64,000 nucleotides of DNA from Uloborus plumipes. Its lineage: Eukaryota; Arthropoda; Arachnida; Araneae; Uloboridae. Below the pieces are notes generated by a model that saw nothing but the letters and a program-made list of their open reading frames with translations, was not told the origin of the DNA and ran no database searches. Positions 39,441-50,842 of this stretch are shown here, one piece after another (within the stretch, counting starts at the first letter, position 1; each line of letters begins with the position of its first letter). The translations under genes were made by a program, and so were the position numbers. The stretch spans positions 248,001 through 312,000 of the forward strand of contig JAXGGA010000026.1 in assembly GCA_038373865.1 (NCBI GenBank), given 5' to 3'.

Positions 39441-41829
39441 GATCCCACAATGATCGATATTAATAAAAAGAGATTATAATTACTATTTCGAGATATAAAT
39501 TACGCTACATTATCATATTTGAGTATGAGTTTAAAATGTATTACATTCAAAATAATTTATACTCCTCTGTTATTGAATCCACGTGTGTTTCTTAGAAATG
39601 AAATACCTTGCACATACGCACACACATGTATGATTTTGCTTCAAATAAAAGTACTTCATTAATAATATAACTAATTGTTTTTCAATATTTCTACATGGCT
39701 CGTTTTACTAGTTCTAGTAGGATGAAACTTAAACAATAGTTCTTTCACTACAAAAGCATTGATTTTATGAGCCCAGGGGATAATTTTATTTGAGAAGAAA
39801 CAGAGACAATGTTTTTCTATTAGATGTGTTTCAAAAGCTATACTATTTTTAATACTTTTGTTCGTTTTACCTTACATTCAAAATTTAATTTTCAGTGAAA
39901 TAAGGTAAGCGCGTGAATGCTTCTCTTTATCTACTCGAAAATTATGCTCAGTTAGAATTTGCGAATGCTGTTTGCGACAAATAAACTTCTTTATTTTTGA
40001 TTGCATATTTTCAGTAATGTGATTAACTTCACTTCTTTACCGCATGATACTCGACATTTATTTAAAAAAATATTTTTTCTTATTGCTATAATCACATAGA
40101 GACGTCTAAATAACTTCAATTGTTTGATTGAATTGTACTTCAGAAGAATCTCTTATTCAAGCAATGTATATGAAGCTTGAGTCTCGTTAGATTTCTTGAG
40201 AAACTATCAAATCAAATAAATATATACCAACTGTTGATTGCAAATGATAACTATTTTTATTGATAGTTATTGCGCTGTAATGCTCAAGAATTTGGAATTA
40301 GTACCGACTTGCCGATTAATGTTTATTGTAATACAGCACAACATTTAAGAATTTATAATTCTAAAGAAGGCTTTGGAGATAACTGCATAATAGTAGCAAA
40401 GTAATATTTTCCTTTTAGCCGATTTTTTCATGGTTAATAACTTATTATTTAGGCAGTAGGCTGCGGAAATTAATTTTCATATATAGCTAGAAGTTTGCAC
40501 AAGTAAAATAATTGTTTAAATTTTAGTTTCACGTGAGTTCTAATATTTTTGATCAATCAAAAATGGCGGAATGTTTTTTTCTTTCTTGCTGATTAAAGAA
40601 AACTATTATTTTGCTTGAAAAACATTATTTTTTTCACGTTAAAAATAACTAATAGAGCAGCTAAAGTAAAGAAACTTGATTTAAGATTTGTGTAAATTAA
40701 ACCTACGAGATTCTGCTCTAAATGGTTCAAAACAATTTTTTTTACTTTAGATCTTAGTATTCAAATAATAATATTTAAAAGACGGTACTTAATAAATCCA
40801 GTAAATTCCATTTACCTGCATAAATTTAATTAATCCAAATCAATGTTATGAAAAAAGTTAGAAGGGAAAACAGCTTTAATAAAAAAAAAAACTATTAATT
40901 AATAACTGAGTACGAAAAAAGTACGGAGCATTTAACGGAAGAAAATAAAATTCTATTCCAATGCTTAATCAACACATGTTCTTCAATTCTTCTTAATGAT
41001 TAGAAATTTTTTTTTTTCATACCGTCCGTTCGTGAAATACCCCAAAAACCTTCAGAAGAAGGGATATTACGAACATTTTATGATGATGAAATCGTGGGAG
41101 GGTATTATAATACATTCCTTATGGTCTACATCACTGCATAACCGAGTGTTTAGATTTTACTTTTGATTGACAATTACTACTGCGATATCAATATCAATGT
41201 TTTGGAAACATCAATGTTTTTACCATCGATATTTTACGGTCGATATTTTCTAAGTATCGATGTTTCGAGTTTGATGTTTTTTCGATGTCTTGTTTTCGAT
41301 GTTCTTCGAAGTTTTGTATTTCAGACTAAAAAAGTGCGTGAAAATTGCTGTAATTATATTTATTAAAACGTTTATGTCAATCGTTAATTGGAAACTGCAG
41401 AATTAAAATTATTGTAAAAAATTCTCACGATTATTGTCGATGTTTTGCACTCGATATTTTTTTAGCATCGCTGATTTGTAGTCTTTTTTTATGTTGATGT
41501 TTTATATTTCAGCAACAAAGTTTCAAGAAAAAAAAAAATACAAAATCGCGATAAAAGAGATTCATCGTTAATCTGTAGTTGCAGTATCTCTATCTTACAG
41601 GAAAAAAAATATTAATTACCACCAATCAGTTATGGTCGGGGATTTGTAAACATCGTTGTATCACATTCGAGGTTTTTTTTTTGAATTTCAAATACTTTGG
41701 CAATTTCTTAAGCATTAAAAAAGTTAAATTTGCTGATTTAAAAGTAATAAACAATAATGTATCCCTAAAATATTGCTCATAGTTCTCTAAATAAATATGT
41801 CTTATTAGTTGATTTTCATAAACTCATCT
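39441..41829. other. AT-rich stretch with TCGAT-rich cluster
   Basis: No gene recognised. A cluster of TCGAT(G/A)TTTT motifs lies at 41183-41470 and is listed separately. The frames at 41163-41366 and 41579-41782 have no family motif. Confidence 0.5.
41183..41470. repeat. irregular cluster of TCGATRTTTT motifs
   Basis: About ten occurrences of TCGATGTTTT, TCGATATTTT or one-base variants at irregular spacing (41183-41305 and 41435-41470). It could be the subterminal array of an old DNA transposon; no terminal repeats could be defined. Confidence 0.45.
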
Positions 41830-42119
41830 AGGACAGCCTATACCATGTCATTAATCCACGATACACTCTTATGGTGACCATTGGAATACATCAATTGCAG
41901 TCTGTAATCTTCGTATGGATTGAAAATATTTGTACGTAATTTGGTGTGAAGTCCGATTTCTACAGTAGACACATATGCCACAGGGACCCGTTTATAGGAT
42001 GACCAGATCATCCATTCACAGCACCACAACACATTCACACAATGCCCGAGACGGGATTCAAACCCGGGACCACACCATCCGGGTCAGACTTCTCTGAACA
42101 CCAAACAAGGTGGTCGGCG
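41830..42119 (-). mobile_element. tRNA-derived SINE copy, same family as 26396-26700
   Basis: On the minus strand the head contains GTGTTCAGAGAAGTCTGAC, matching the SINE at 26396 with substitutions. A B box follows (GGTTTGAATCC, one change from consensus), then the shared body phrase 'acgggtccctgtggcat' (compare 'acgggtccttatggcat'). A target duplication is not evident. The plus-strand frame at 42042-42227 and the minus frame at 41838-42038 are translations of the SINE. Confidence 0.8.
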
Positions 42120-43679
42120 TATTCTTTATGTCATGTTCAAATTCTTCTCCGCCTTAATTTATCAAATAGTTTTATCGTCGGAGTAAATCATGATTTTGGC
42201 ATTACGCCGCAGTTACTAGGCAAGTAAACATCTAAGGCTGCTAAGATACAGAAGTACTCAGTTTCTTTTTTCTTTAATGGCATTTAAGATAAAGGTTTAT
42301 ACTTCTTTAAATGATCTGTAGATACACGTCTAAATTTAGAAAATAATGTAATTTATCATTTAAATTATTTTAATGAGCTGTAATATTTCCCTGCTATGGT
42401 AGCCATCAAAGTTATGCTTAGCGAATAATGCTCTAATTCGTGAAGTAGAAATTAAGCATGTAGACTCAAACTGCTTAGTGATAGTAGGAACTTCGAGCAA
42501 CATGAAGTTTACCAGTTGCATTTCGGTAACTCTGCTACAGTCGGTACATGCAGACAAACATTTATCTAGACTATATAAGTGTTTTATTTTTGTGCGGGTA
42601 CATACTAAAAAATCCTATTTTCATAAACAATTTCAAACTCAACTGGTCCTGGAACAAATGGTTTGCTGGACACTTTTATTGATGTTATAAAAGAAACTTT
42701 TGTAGCTGATAATATTTTTTCTTCATTTTGGCTATAACGGCCAGTAGGAAATAGTTTCTTCGTTAGAGTTTCCGCACCTAAAACAAAAGGTTGGGCACTA
42801 CTACTCTTGCTTTCATTATTTTTTGAACGATATGTTGCGTTTAAAATATGTGTAGAACATAGTTTTCAAAAAGAATATGACACAAAAAACTCAGTTCGTC
42901 CCGTCAGTGTTGAAGTGTATTTTTTTAGTTAATGTAGATTGACTACATTTTTATTGAGAAATGCACTTGAATAAATACTTTGCCGTGAAGAATTCTCACA
43001 ATACACAACGAAACTACCTATTTTGTGTAACAAACTGAAACTAAAGTGATACCTTTAAGACACAAAATCAAACTTTTTTTATACTCTATCATAAATTCAA
43101 TTCTAGAAATATGTATACTTTTTTCCTCTTTAGTTTAGCAGAAAATGATAATACTGTAAAAAGCATCCTATACAGTAAATCCCTAAATGCAAAGCAAATC
43201 TCTATAAAAACCTACTAGTATAAGAGAATCAATCATTCCTCCTGCCGATGAAGAAAAAGCTTTTTCGATGCATGGAAACAGATATGCTGTATTTGAGGGA
43301 AACCTATTCCTGTGTTAAATGGTTCTATTTCTTGAAGGATTAATGCCATTGTCAATAATGTCAAGGTCACGTTGTGAAAATAAATATTACTGCAGCGGTA
43401 TGTTTATTTTGCAACTGAGCGTGGTAGCTAATGGAGATAATCCGTATCTGTAGTTTGTTTAAATATATTTAAAACCAAGAATGTATATTTAGTACTACGT
43501 TTGATGTGCATGGTAAATGTCTATGATCAATATGATTCGTATCACAAGCAATACAAACACGCTTAAAATGCATTGCTCTTAATGTACTAAAATATAGATA
43601 TTATGTTCTTCATATGCTATAATTAATCTATGAAGGGACAATACTAATAAAATAAAGCGAAAAATCAAAAGCAAAATGA
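42120..43679. other. AT-rich stretch without recognisable gene
   Basis: Nothing supported. The overlapping frames at 42360-42690 lie on opposite strands and have no motif. Confidence 0.5.
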
Positions 43680-44030
43680 TCATTTATTCATGGAAAAATC
43701 AAGAACGGATGGCGAATTCCATACCCTGCTGATGCATTGAGACGAGCTCGTACGCTGTAGTACGCCATCTCGTACAATAGTTACTGTAAACGCACCACCA
43801 ATTCGAATAAAATCGTAGGCTGTCCATTTTTCCGTCCCGAGTGATACAAGATATACTTGATGTGTGCGAATTAAAGGATCGAGCAGGCCAGATAAGGTTA
43901 TAATGTGGAAGAGGAAGTCTTCTGGCAACTTTGCTGTCTGGGACCGAGTATTATCCTTTGCAAAAAGCGCTTCAGGGAACATTGAAATGAATACCAATTC
44001 AACTGACTGAAGTACTGCATAAAAGTATCA
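43680..44030 (-). pseudogene. decayed Tc1-like transposase, C-terminal half
   Basis: The minus strand reads FAKDNTRSQTAKL, a degraded form of the second catalytic block (QDNARPHTA). A WPARS block follows, visible only after a change of frame (typical continuation: SPDLSPIE). Further on, LVSMHQQ in another frame resembles the C-terminal end of these enzymes. The frameshifts and missing catalytic Glu mean no active product. It is more decayed than, and different from, the intact element at 22196-23615. No terminal repeats were found. Confidence 0.6.
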
Positions 44031-47000
44031 TTATGTCGTGGGTTAGGCTCACACAGAAAATAAAAACTTTGAGATATGCTAGTCCCTAGTTCGGGATTAT
44101 CTCCTTCGTTGTTGCATCAACTACAGATGACCAACGACCTCTAATATTTTGGTATTTGACATAATACTAGGTATGAAGGTAGGTAATAATTTTGTGAACT
44201 AAAAACTTGAGCTTTCTTCGGTTTTTTTTTTTTCTTTTTTTTTTTAATTTCTGAATGAACTTACTTATTTAACGCGTCTCTTGAGGAAAAAGGAAAGTCC
44301 ACGATATTAAAATAAAGGTGATAACAGTAAAACAGTAATATCAATGTCCTATGGAAAAAAATGACAGGGGAAAGAATTCCGTGGTAACTGTGATCTGCCA
44401 AAGAACCGCTATCTGGGAATAATCACGTTTAAGAGATGTTAACAGAATAAAATAGCACCGAGATAAATTGAATTTTAAATGACGGATCATTTCTTATCGT
44501 TTTTCTGACACTAATTGACAGTTATTCCCAACCCCTGATAAAACAAAAGTGAGATCGTGACCAGCTCGCAGTAGGATTACAAAAATACAACCCTTTACTA
44601 ACAAGTAACAAAGTATTGACAGAAATGGATGTGACATTAATATGAAATGGTTGTATAGCGTAAAAGCATTGGCGTACTTTTGTATTTTAGTAAATAAAGC
44701 GCTTGTTACATTAAGTATATTTGGTTCAGTATTTGTAATTGTATTTATAGTGACTTATAAATGCAAATAGTATTTTTATTTTTAACTTTTTAAAGCATAA
44801 CTAATTAAGGCGATTTTTATGATAAGCAGTTTAATAATGAACTGTCAGAAACATAAAAAAGGGTTCACTTCTAATGGGGTCTCCTAAAAAAACGTAGATA
44901 ATGAAGCAGTATTATTTTCATGCATTATTTAAACACGTTTTGTTTTAAAGAATCCCCTAGTTTCCTGAAAAAACCTCAAGCTTTCAATAATTTAGACTGC
45001 TCCCCCGTTTGAAGATGTAAATGAAGAAGAGGGTAGAAGAATCTAAAAGACCCCCCCCCCCCCATTTGTAGTTTGCAACTGAAGTTAGTTGCATTAGACG
45101 AAACTGGTTTTCCGGTTGAAGCTTCATTTTGTTCAACTCTTAACTTATTTTGAACACATTATTGTCAGAATACTTTATATCAAAGAATGAAGACCTAATA
45201 CAAATTGATTTGGGGAATGTAGGTGAATTTGGTGTATAAGGCTACTAACTTTCGCAAAATAAATGGGAGGACTGACACTGTTTATCCCACACAAGTGTTT
45301 GAATACTAGGTTGGAACTGTAACAAAGTATACCTCGAGGCACTTCAAGTGTCCAACTCGATATTTTGACTTTAATTATATTAATGATAAAATACAGATGC
45401 AATGCTGTGTGGAAGAAAACCAAACTAAAAACCCCAAGAAATGATATAAAATTCAAAACAGGGAAGGAGGGGGTCACAGTGCAATTTCTGTGCTAAAAGG
45501 TGATAATTTGGCGTTTTTTTTTTTTTTTTTTTTTGAACTATAAGTCCCAAAAATGCAGTTTTTAGGCTATTTTTTGATCTTTAAGGAAGGGGTCATGACC
45601 CCGATGCCCCCCCCTCTGGATCAGCGCCTGCCTCTCCACAGGCTCAGAATCGCTGTTTTAAGGGGAAGAAATCCAAATTTGTTACACATTTTCTATTGAA
45701 TTACTCTATGATGGGTATTTTTTAAGCTAATATTTCAGCCATTGGTTTAACTAAATAAAAATAAAAGTTGCGAATGAAAGAGCGGTTCAAGAACGTCTTG
45801 AAAAAGATGACTTTGAACTTTTTAGCGAATAAGATTATAATAGCTAATGCTACGTATTATAACGAAATGTGCTTAATACATTATTGTATAAGCATAATTA
45901 AATAGATTTACTCTATTTGATACAACAAAAGTCATACCGGTCTAGTAAATTTCTACTTCAGGAATGTTGTATTTGGCAGCAAACTCTTTACTCTTCCCAC
46001 CTTAGTATCTGATGAAAATTTTATTCATTCAGTGTAAGTTTGGAGAAAACTGATAAAATGCATTTCTGAGCGATTTGAAATGCTAATGAGACGAGCAAGA
46101 AAATCCAACAAGTGCCTTTTTGCAAGTATAATGATCAATTTTACGACAGAAAGGTTTATTTGCACCCTTTATCTCTTTTTTTTCGTTGAAAAAAAACCCC
46201 TCTCGAAATAAAGATCAAAGGACCGAAAAGAAGGACAGGATTGCTTCGTTAAATAAAAGAAAACTATACTTTAATTTAAAAAAAAGTGTTGAAAATTAAA
46301 TGAAATTTTATCGGTACTAATTAAAAACCTCGATAGTTGACTACAAGGTCTTGCTTTTTAGATAAATTCTTACGTTTAATACCAATTGTAGATTTTCAAA
46401 AAAAAAAAAGAAAAAAACTGAATCATTATTGAAAACCTAAATTTGTTTACATTACACTTTGAGTATAAACATTTTTGAATTTATTTAGTTTAAAAATTTT
46501 ATATTGGTTGTAAAGCTATTGTACTTATTTATCATTAAATAAACAATTTCACGAATAATTTACAAAAAAATTTTTTGAATTATCTACGAAGTTATTTTAC
46601 ATAATTTTCTAATTTATCTTTCACAAATTGTTTTTAACGGCTAAAGCCCTAACGTCTTACCATGCAGCACATTTATTTTTATGCTAATGCCACAGTTAAA
46701 CATCAGCTATGATTAAACATATTTTGCCTATTTGCGTTAATTTGCACAGTAAACTCCCGATTAATCAACGGTCTTTCACATTTTTTTACTTTTTATTTTT
46801 TGCGGTAATGATTTCACTGAATGTAAAAAAAAATCAACCATTTTAACTTAGCCCAGCTTGTATTCATTTAAAAATCAGTCACGAAGGAGCTCACACTCAT
46901 TTTGACGGACTTATTAAATATTTTGAGGAGCAGGATAATTATTCCGTGCTAAGTATCAACAGTCGTATCTGCAGACGAGTTAAAAATGAGAAATTTCACA

Positions 47001-47963
47001 GTTTAAAGTTTTGCGCCTCCATGTATTTCATTCAGATGCAACTTTTTCAAATGTTCCTAAAAAATATTTCTCATGGAAAATGACCGCAAAACATTGTATT
47101 TAGGTGAAATATGTGACAAAAAACCACCTGGTGATCGTAACTCAATTTTAATAAAGAGTGCAGATATTACTTTTGTGCTTACCATGGCAGAATACATCAT
47201 TTTCTGACAAGTTACTATTGGACAAAATTCAATCACTAAAATAAGAAGACGCTCTTTAAATGAAAAAAACAAAACGACTACTGAAATATTTTGTAAAACG
47301 GTATGGGTATGTGCTTATAAATTAGGGTTATTTCTATTCTTATCATTTAGTACAAGAGTGCAATATTGCTGGTTCGTAGCTTTCAAAGATATTTCTAACT
47401 TTCAATGTTATATGGCTGGTATAATTTAAATATATGTTAGATTGTTATTTCACACTAGTATCGTTGTTTAATAATTTTTGGATTATCTGGAGTTTGCTGT
47501 ACTTAATCATGTCCCGGAAGTTGCTTACTTCATAGCTTTCTAAGTGTTCCTTTCTGCGCAGAGGGTAAGAAAATATTTTAATAATTTTTGACTACGTTTT
47601 CGGAACTTTTTAGGCGTATAGTTTAGTTAAGAATAAATACTCTCATCTATACATGATTCAGCTTCTCTCAAACAATAAAACTTTCAGAGTGGTAAGTTTA
47701 AACTATCACTAGTTAAAATTCAGATTAGGCTTTTTAGCTTCTTAAGTTCGGATGTTTCAGTTTCTAAGTCTTTTTAAATCGGGAAAACATTTTTGTTATA
47801 ACTTATTGTTAGTCTGTGTGAAGCTTTTAATAATAGTGTGTGGTGTAATCTATTTATTTATATAGTGCTAGCGAAAAGTTCACAATTTAGTAATATTTGT
47901 AAAAGGAAGCAGTAACTTTTAGATTGTAGTAATATTTACCAAGGTGAAAAGGTTTATAATGTA
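44031..47963. other. AT-rich stretch with homopolymer runs and a repeat fragment
   Basis: T runs at about 44221-44246 and 45516-45534, and a C run at about 45051-45063. A patch at about 45585-45645, containing the palindrome GGGGTCATGACCCC (45589-45602) and 'tctggatcagcgcctg', resembles the ends of dispersed elements. The minus-strand frame at 45175-45477 is hydrophobic at its start but has no family motif. The flank up to the CTTATT duplication at 47964-47969 is unremarkable. Confidence 0.5.
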
Positions 47964-47982
47964 CTTATTAGTAGTGTGTAAT

Positions 47983-48090
47983 GGCCTCTTTTGCAATATT
48001 CATGAAACTAGTGGCCTCTTTTACAATATGCATGAATCTAGTGGCCTATTCTACAATTTAGAAGATAGCTGTGGCCTGTTCTGCAATAAT
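47983..48090 (+). repeat. 30-bp tandem repeats near the element tip
   Basis: Three full copies and one partial copy of a 30-bp unit beginning GGCC(T/A)(C/A)TT (47983-48012, 48013-48042, 48043-48072, then partial). The mirror copies lie at about 52907-53014. In one frame the unit encodes ten residues, GLF(C/Y)N(I/M/L)..(T/S)(S/C), with mostly conservative changes. Confidence 0.9.
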
Positions 48091-48288
48091 ATGAAATTTA
48101 AAAGTTGGGAACACTCACCTCTTGTCTACTCTGTCATCTTCTTCATTTTTGTTTTCTCACTCTGCATGAAAGTGAAAATCATGGAACGCGAAGCGATACT
48201 TATAGCTCTGAGTGATAACGCTCAGGATGTTGTGGAACTTCTTATCGGAGTCTTCCGTTTCATCAGCTGTTTTTACCGAGAGTGTTAA
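48028..48288 (+). CDS. small ORF inside the left terminal repeat, possible membrane protein
   Basis: An 86-aa frame from the first in-frame ATG within the element. The same frame is open upstream through the 30-bp repeats and even into host DNA. It starts in the third residue block of the 10-residue repeats (MHESS, GLFYN, GLFCNN). A hydrophobic segment LVYSVIFFIFVFSLCM follows, then a C-terminal tail containing LIALSDNAQDVVELLIGVF and ending YREC. An identical frame lies in the right repeat on the minus strand. I recognise no family. It could be a real gene duplicated with the terminal repeat or a frame that happens to be open; the conservative changes between repeat units mildly favour coding. 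Confidence 0.4.
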   Translation: MHESSGLFYNLEDSCGLFCNNMKFKSWEHSPLVYSVIFFIFVFSLCMKVKIMEREAILIALSDNAQDVVELLIGVFRFISCFYREC

Positions 48289-48533
48289 GACGAATGCTTA
48301 GACTTTTTTTCTAGTTAATAATAGAATCAAGTTTTACGTTGAACATTATTGAACTTGTTTCTGAAGTAATACATTTCTAATATTATTTTTACATAGCATC
48401 AGTGATTATTGTATTAATATGTTTTAGAATTACTTTCCAATTATATTTCCTTTTCTGATTTACACTCAATACATACGCTATTACTACTTGGTTTGAAATA
48501 TACTCAGAAAACTATTTTCTGTTTTAAGAAGAA

Positions 48534-48582
<49 letters not shown>

Positions 48583-48755
48583 TTTTTTCATTTATGATTA
48601 CTCTCAATACATAAGCTATTATTGTTTTAATTTTCTTCTTAAAACTGAAAAATAGTTTTCTCAGTATATTCTAGATCAACATGCATATATATATATATAA
48701 TAAAAACCATCACCATACTTTCGCACAGTTTACTGACTGATAAATTTTTCAAATC

Positions 48756-49181
48756 ATGAACTGCGTACGATTCTTTGAAAATGTTTCTGGCGTTCTTGCA
48801 ATAGATTGCAACGCATATACATTAACAAATGGAATAGCATATATTTCACGTGATAATTGTGATTTTAAAGAACTGATGTTTGACATTAAGAGCTTACATG
48901 TCAACCTAATTTATACTACAGATGTATTCACTTACAAGTGTTTCAAAAAACTGAATATCGAAATTCGGGTAATATGTCTTGATATAAGCGATGAAGGTAG
49001 CTGTCCTTCATGTGGAAACTTATTCTGCCATCGGTTTAGTGCAGTGTGTGGACTCAAAAAAATTGGGAAGTACACTGAGAACATGATACCTCATTTTTCG
49101 ACGACTATTATCCGTAGACGGTGGTTAGAAAATGAAGTCACCAAACTTACAAAAAACTTCTCACAAATGGAAACATTATGA
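48756..49181 (+). CDS. unknown Polinton-associated protein with CPSCG motif
   Basis: A 141-aa frame, ATG at 48756, first gene inside the left repeat and in the same direction as the rest. There is no signal peptide or membrane segment. The only motif is a short Cys/His cluster in the second half (CPSCGNLFCHRF, with a nearby C), which could bind a metal ion. Cysteines are also frequent earlier (C3, C18, C35). The C-terminus is basic (IIRRRW). I do not recognise the family. Its place in the compact gene array suggests a virus-like accessory role, which is inference only. Confidence 0.6.
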   Translation: MNCVRFFENVSGVLAIDCNAYTLTNGIAYISRDNCDFKELMFDIKSLHVNLIYTTDVFTYKCFKKLNIEIRVICLDISDEGSCPSCGNLFCHRFSAVCGLKKIGKYTENMIPHFSTTIIRRRWLENEVTKLTKNFSQMETL

Positions 49182-49425
49182 CTGAAAATTAACATGTATT
49201 GTTTAAAAGATTGAACGGTGAACTAATTCAGTTTACTGCTTTGTTTAAATTTCTTAGAAATTGGATATTTTTATCAACTTGTTTTTCTTATATTGAACTT
49301 ACGTAGTTTTCCTAGAAGTCTAGCAAAATAAGGTATATATAACAAACGTAAGTGAGTTTTGACATATTTTAGCTGCTGAAAGTTTGTGTGCTTACTTAGT
49401 CGGGACGATTTTGCTTCGTATCAAC

Positions 49426-50034
49426 ATGAAAGACAACAGAGTTGACTGGCGAAACTTTGGTAAAGATGGTGAATTACCTGATAATATTATCAGGGAATTG
49501 AAACATGTAATAGACTGGAGAACAATATCGCAGTATCAACATCTAAGTGAAGCTCTTATTACTGAGTTCAAAGATAGGGTTGATTGGTCATTGATTTCAG
49601 AACATCAAAAGTTGAGTGGTGATTTTATAAAAGCTCATGATCACCTTGTAGACTGGAAGCTGATATCCAGACATCAAATTCTAGATGAACAGTTCATGCT
49701 TGAAAATGCGTCGAAGTTAGATTGGAAAGAAATTTCGAAATATCAGAAGCTGAGTGGAGATTTTATAAGAAACAACGCCGGCGTGTTAGATATGAGTTTA
49801 GTAGCTGAGTTTCAAAAGTTGGATGAAGAATCGATCATTCAACTTGAAGAAATACTCGATTGGAATAAAGTTATTATCCATCAAAACATTTCTGAAAGTT
49901 TTATAATGCGTAATATTGACAGAATATCAACATGTAATATTGTGTTAAACAAATATTTCTCTGAAAATGTTATTAATACTATGTACAAAAGATTAGTTTT
50001 AAAATATCTTGCACACATATGTACTAAAATGTAA
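49426..50034 (+). CDS. tandem 23-residue-repeat protein of the Polinton derivative
   Basis: A 202-aa frame; I chose the ATG at 49426 because the frame upstream lacks an ATG. Almost the whole protein consists of seven to eight units of 23 residues with the pattern DW..IS..Q.LS..FI......(V/L). The first unit starts near residue 6 and the repeats become degenerate at the C-terminus (STCNIVLNKYFSENVI). Such regular units suggest an elongated helical or solenoid protein-interaction scaffold. From memory, similar DW/IS/Q/LS/FI repeats occur in some large DNA viruses, but I cannot name the family. An AATAAA polyadenylation signal follows the stop at 50052-50057. No enzymatic motif is present. Confidence 0.75.
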   Translation: MKDNRVDWRNFGKDGELPDNIIRELKHVIDWRTISQYQHLSEALITEFKDRVDWSLISEHQKLSGDFIKAHDHLVDWKLISRHQILDEQFMLENASKLDWKEISKYQKLSGDFIRNNAGVLDMSLVAEFQKLDEESIIQLEEILDWNKVIIHQNISESFIMRNIDRISTCNIVLNKYFSENVINTMYKRLVLKYLAHICTKM

Positions 50035-50170
50035 ATGTAACATGTAATCTGAATAAAGAGTTTATTTTTGAAACAATCGAGTTTGTTACTTCATATTTCT
50101 TGTATTTTTGTTTTCTCTACTTTTGAATATGTTTCTCCTTAGAACCTTTAAAAAGTAAAGTTTAAAGCAA

Positions 50171-50842
50171 ATGTTTTCATTTTTCTTGAGTCTGGTGTTT
50201 GAGAATGAACATTGTGTTAGAGTGAAAATAATGCTGTTAAAATTTCCTAGTACACTTGTGGTCGCCGGGCCCTCAATGAGTGGTAAAAGTAGTTTGGTCC
50301 GCATTTTATGTAGCAAGAATATTTATGAAAAAGCAATAAAAAATATCAAATGGTATTACAGTGTATGGCAGCAATGGTTTGATGATGAGCCGAATATAAA
50401 ATTTATTGAAGGTTTGAATGATATGTTTGATGAAGAAGCAGATTTAATAGTTATAGACGATCTGATGAATGAGATAGACAAAAATGTTTGTGCATTGTTT
50501 ACGCGTAACTGCCATCACAAGAATATAAGCGTCATATTGATTTTACAGAATATTTTTCCTAGGTGTAAAGTTATGAGAGATATTACTTTAAACACACACT
50601 ACATGATACTTTTCAAAAATAATCGTGATAGTAATCAATTGTTATGCTTAGCACGTCAGTCGTTTCCTAAACAAACAAGCTTCTTTATGGATGCATATAA
50701 GAAGGCAACAGAAATAAAATTTGGTTATTTACTCTTAGATTTTCATCCGATGACAGATGATCAGTTTCGTGTTCGAGAATCTTGTTTTCCAGACATAAAC
50801 GGCTTCTTTTATGTATATACACCTAAAAAATGCGGAATATAA
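50171..50842 (+). CDS. FtsK/HerA-type packaging ATPase of Polinton
   Basis: A P-loop ATPase of the kind Polintons and related DNA viruses use to drive DNA into capsids. The 223-aa frame begins at ATG 50171. A second ATG at 50231 (M21) gives a 203-aa protein starting just before the first strand and may be the true start. Walker A is GPSMSGKSS (residues 33-41). Walker B is ADLIVIDDL (90-98) with D96 and D97. The following strand ends in a polar residue, VILILQNIFP, as usual in this family. Length matches Polinton ATPases (about 200-250 aa). It overlaps the next gene by 13 nt. The frame is intact although no capsid genes remain in this copy. Confidence 0.88.
   Translation: MFSFFLSLVFENEHCVRVKIMLLKFPSTLVVAGPSMSGKSSLVRILCSKNIYEKAIKNIKWYYSVWQQWFDDEPNIKFIEGLNDMFDEEADLIVIDDLMNEIDKNVCALFTRNCHHKNISVILILQNIFPRCKVMRDITLNTHYMILFKNNRDSNQLLCLARQSFPKQTSFFMDAYKKATEIKFGYLLLDFHPMTDDQFRVRESCFPDINGFFYVYTPKKCGI

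Larger units (their letters stand above)
47970..48653 (+). repeat. left terminal inverted repeat of the Polinton derivative
   Basis: 684 bp, matched almost base for base by 52345-53027 on the other strand. Visible differences are the lengths of the internal AT and T runs (48536-48588) and a single base in the following 'catttatgatt'. It carries 30-bp tandem repeats (47983-48090), a small ORF (48028-48288) and, at its inner edge, a block that forms a hairpin with the sequence just inside the element (48495-48536 against 48629-48671). Confidence 0.95.

Noticed and set aside
45175..45477. Minus-strand 100-residue frame with hydrophobic N-terminus
   Set aside because: No motif, AT-driven composition, next to a probable repeat fragment; insufficient support for a gene.
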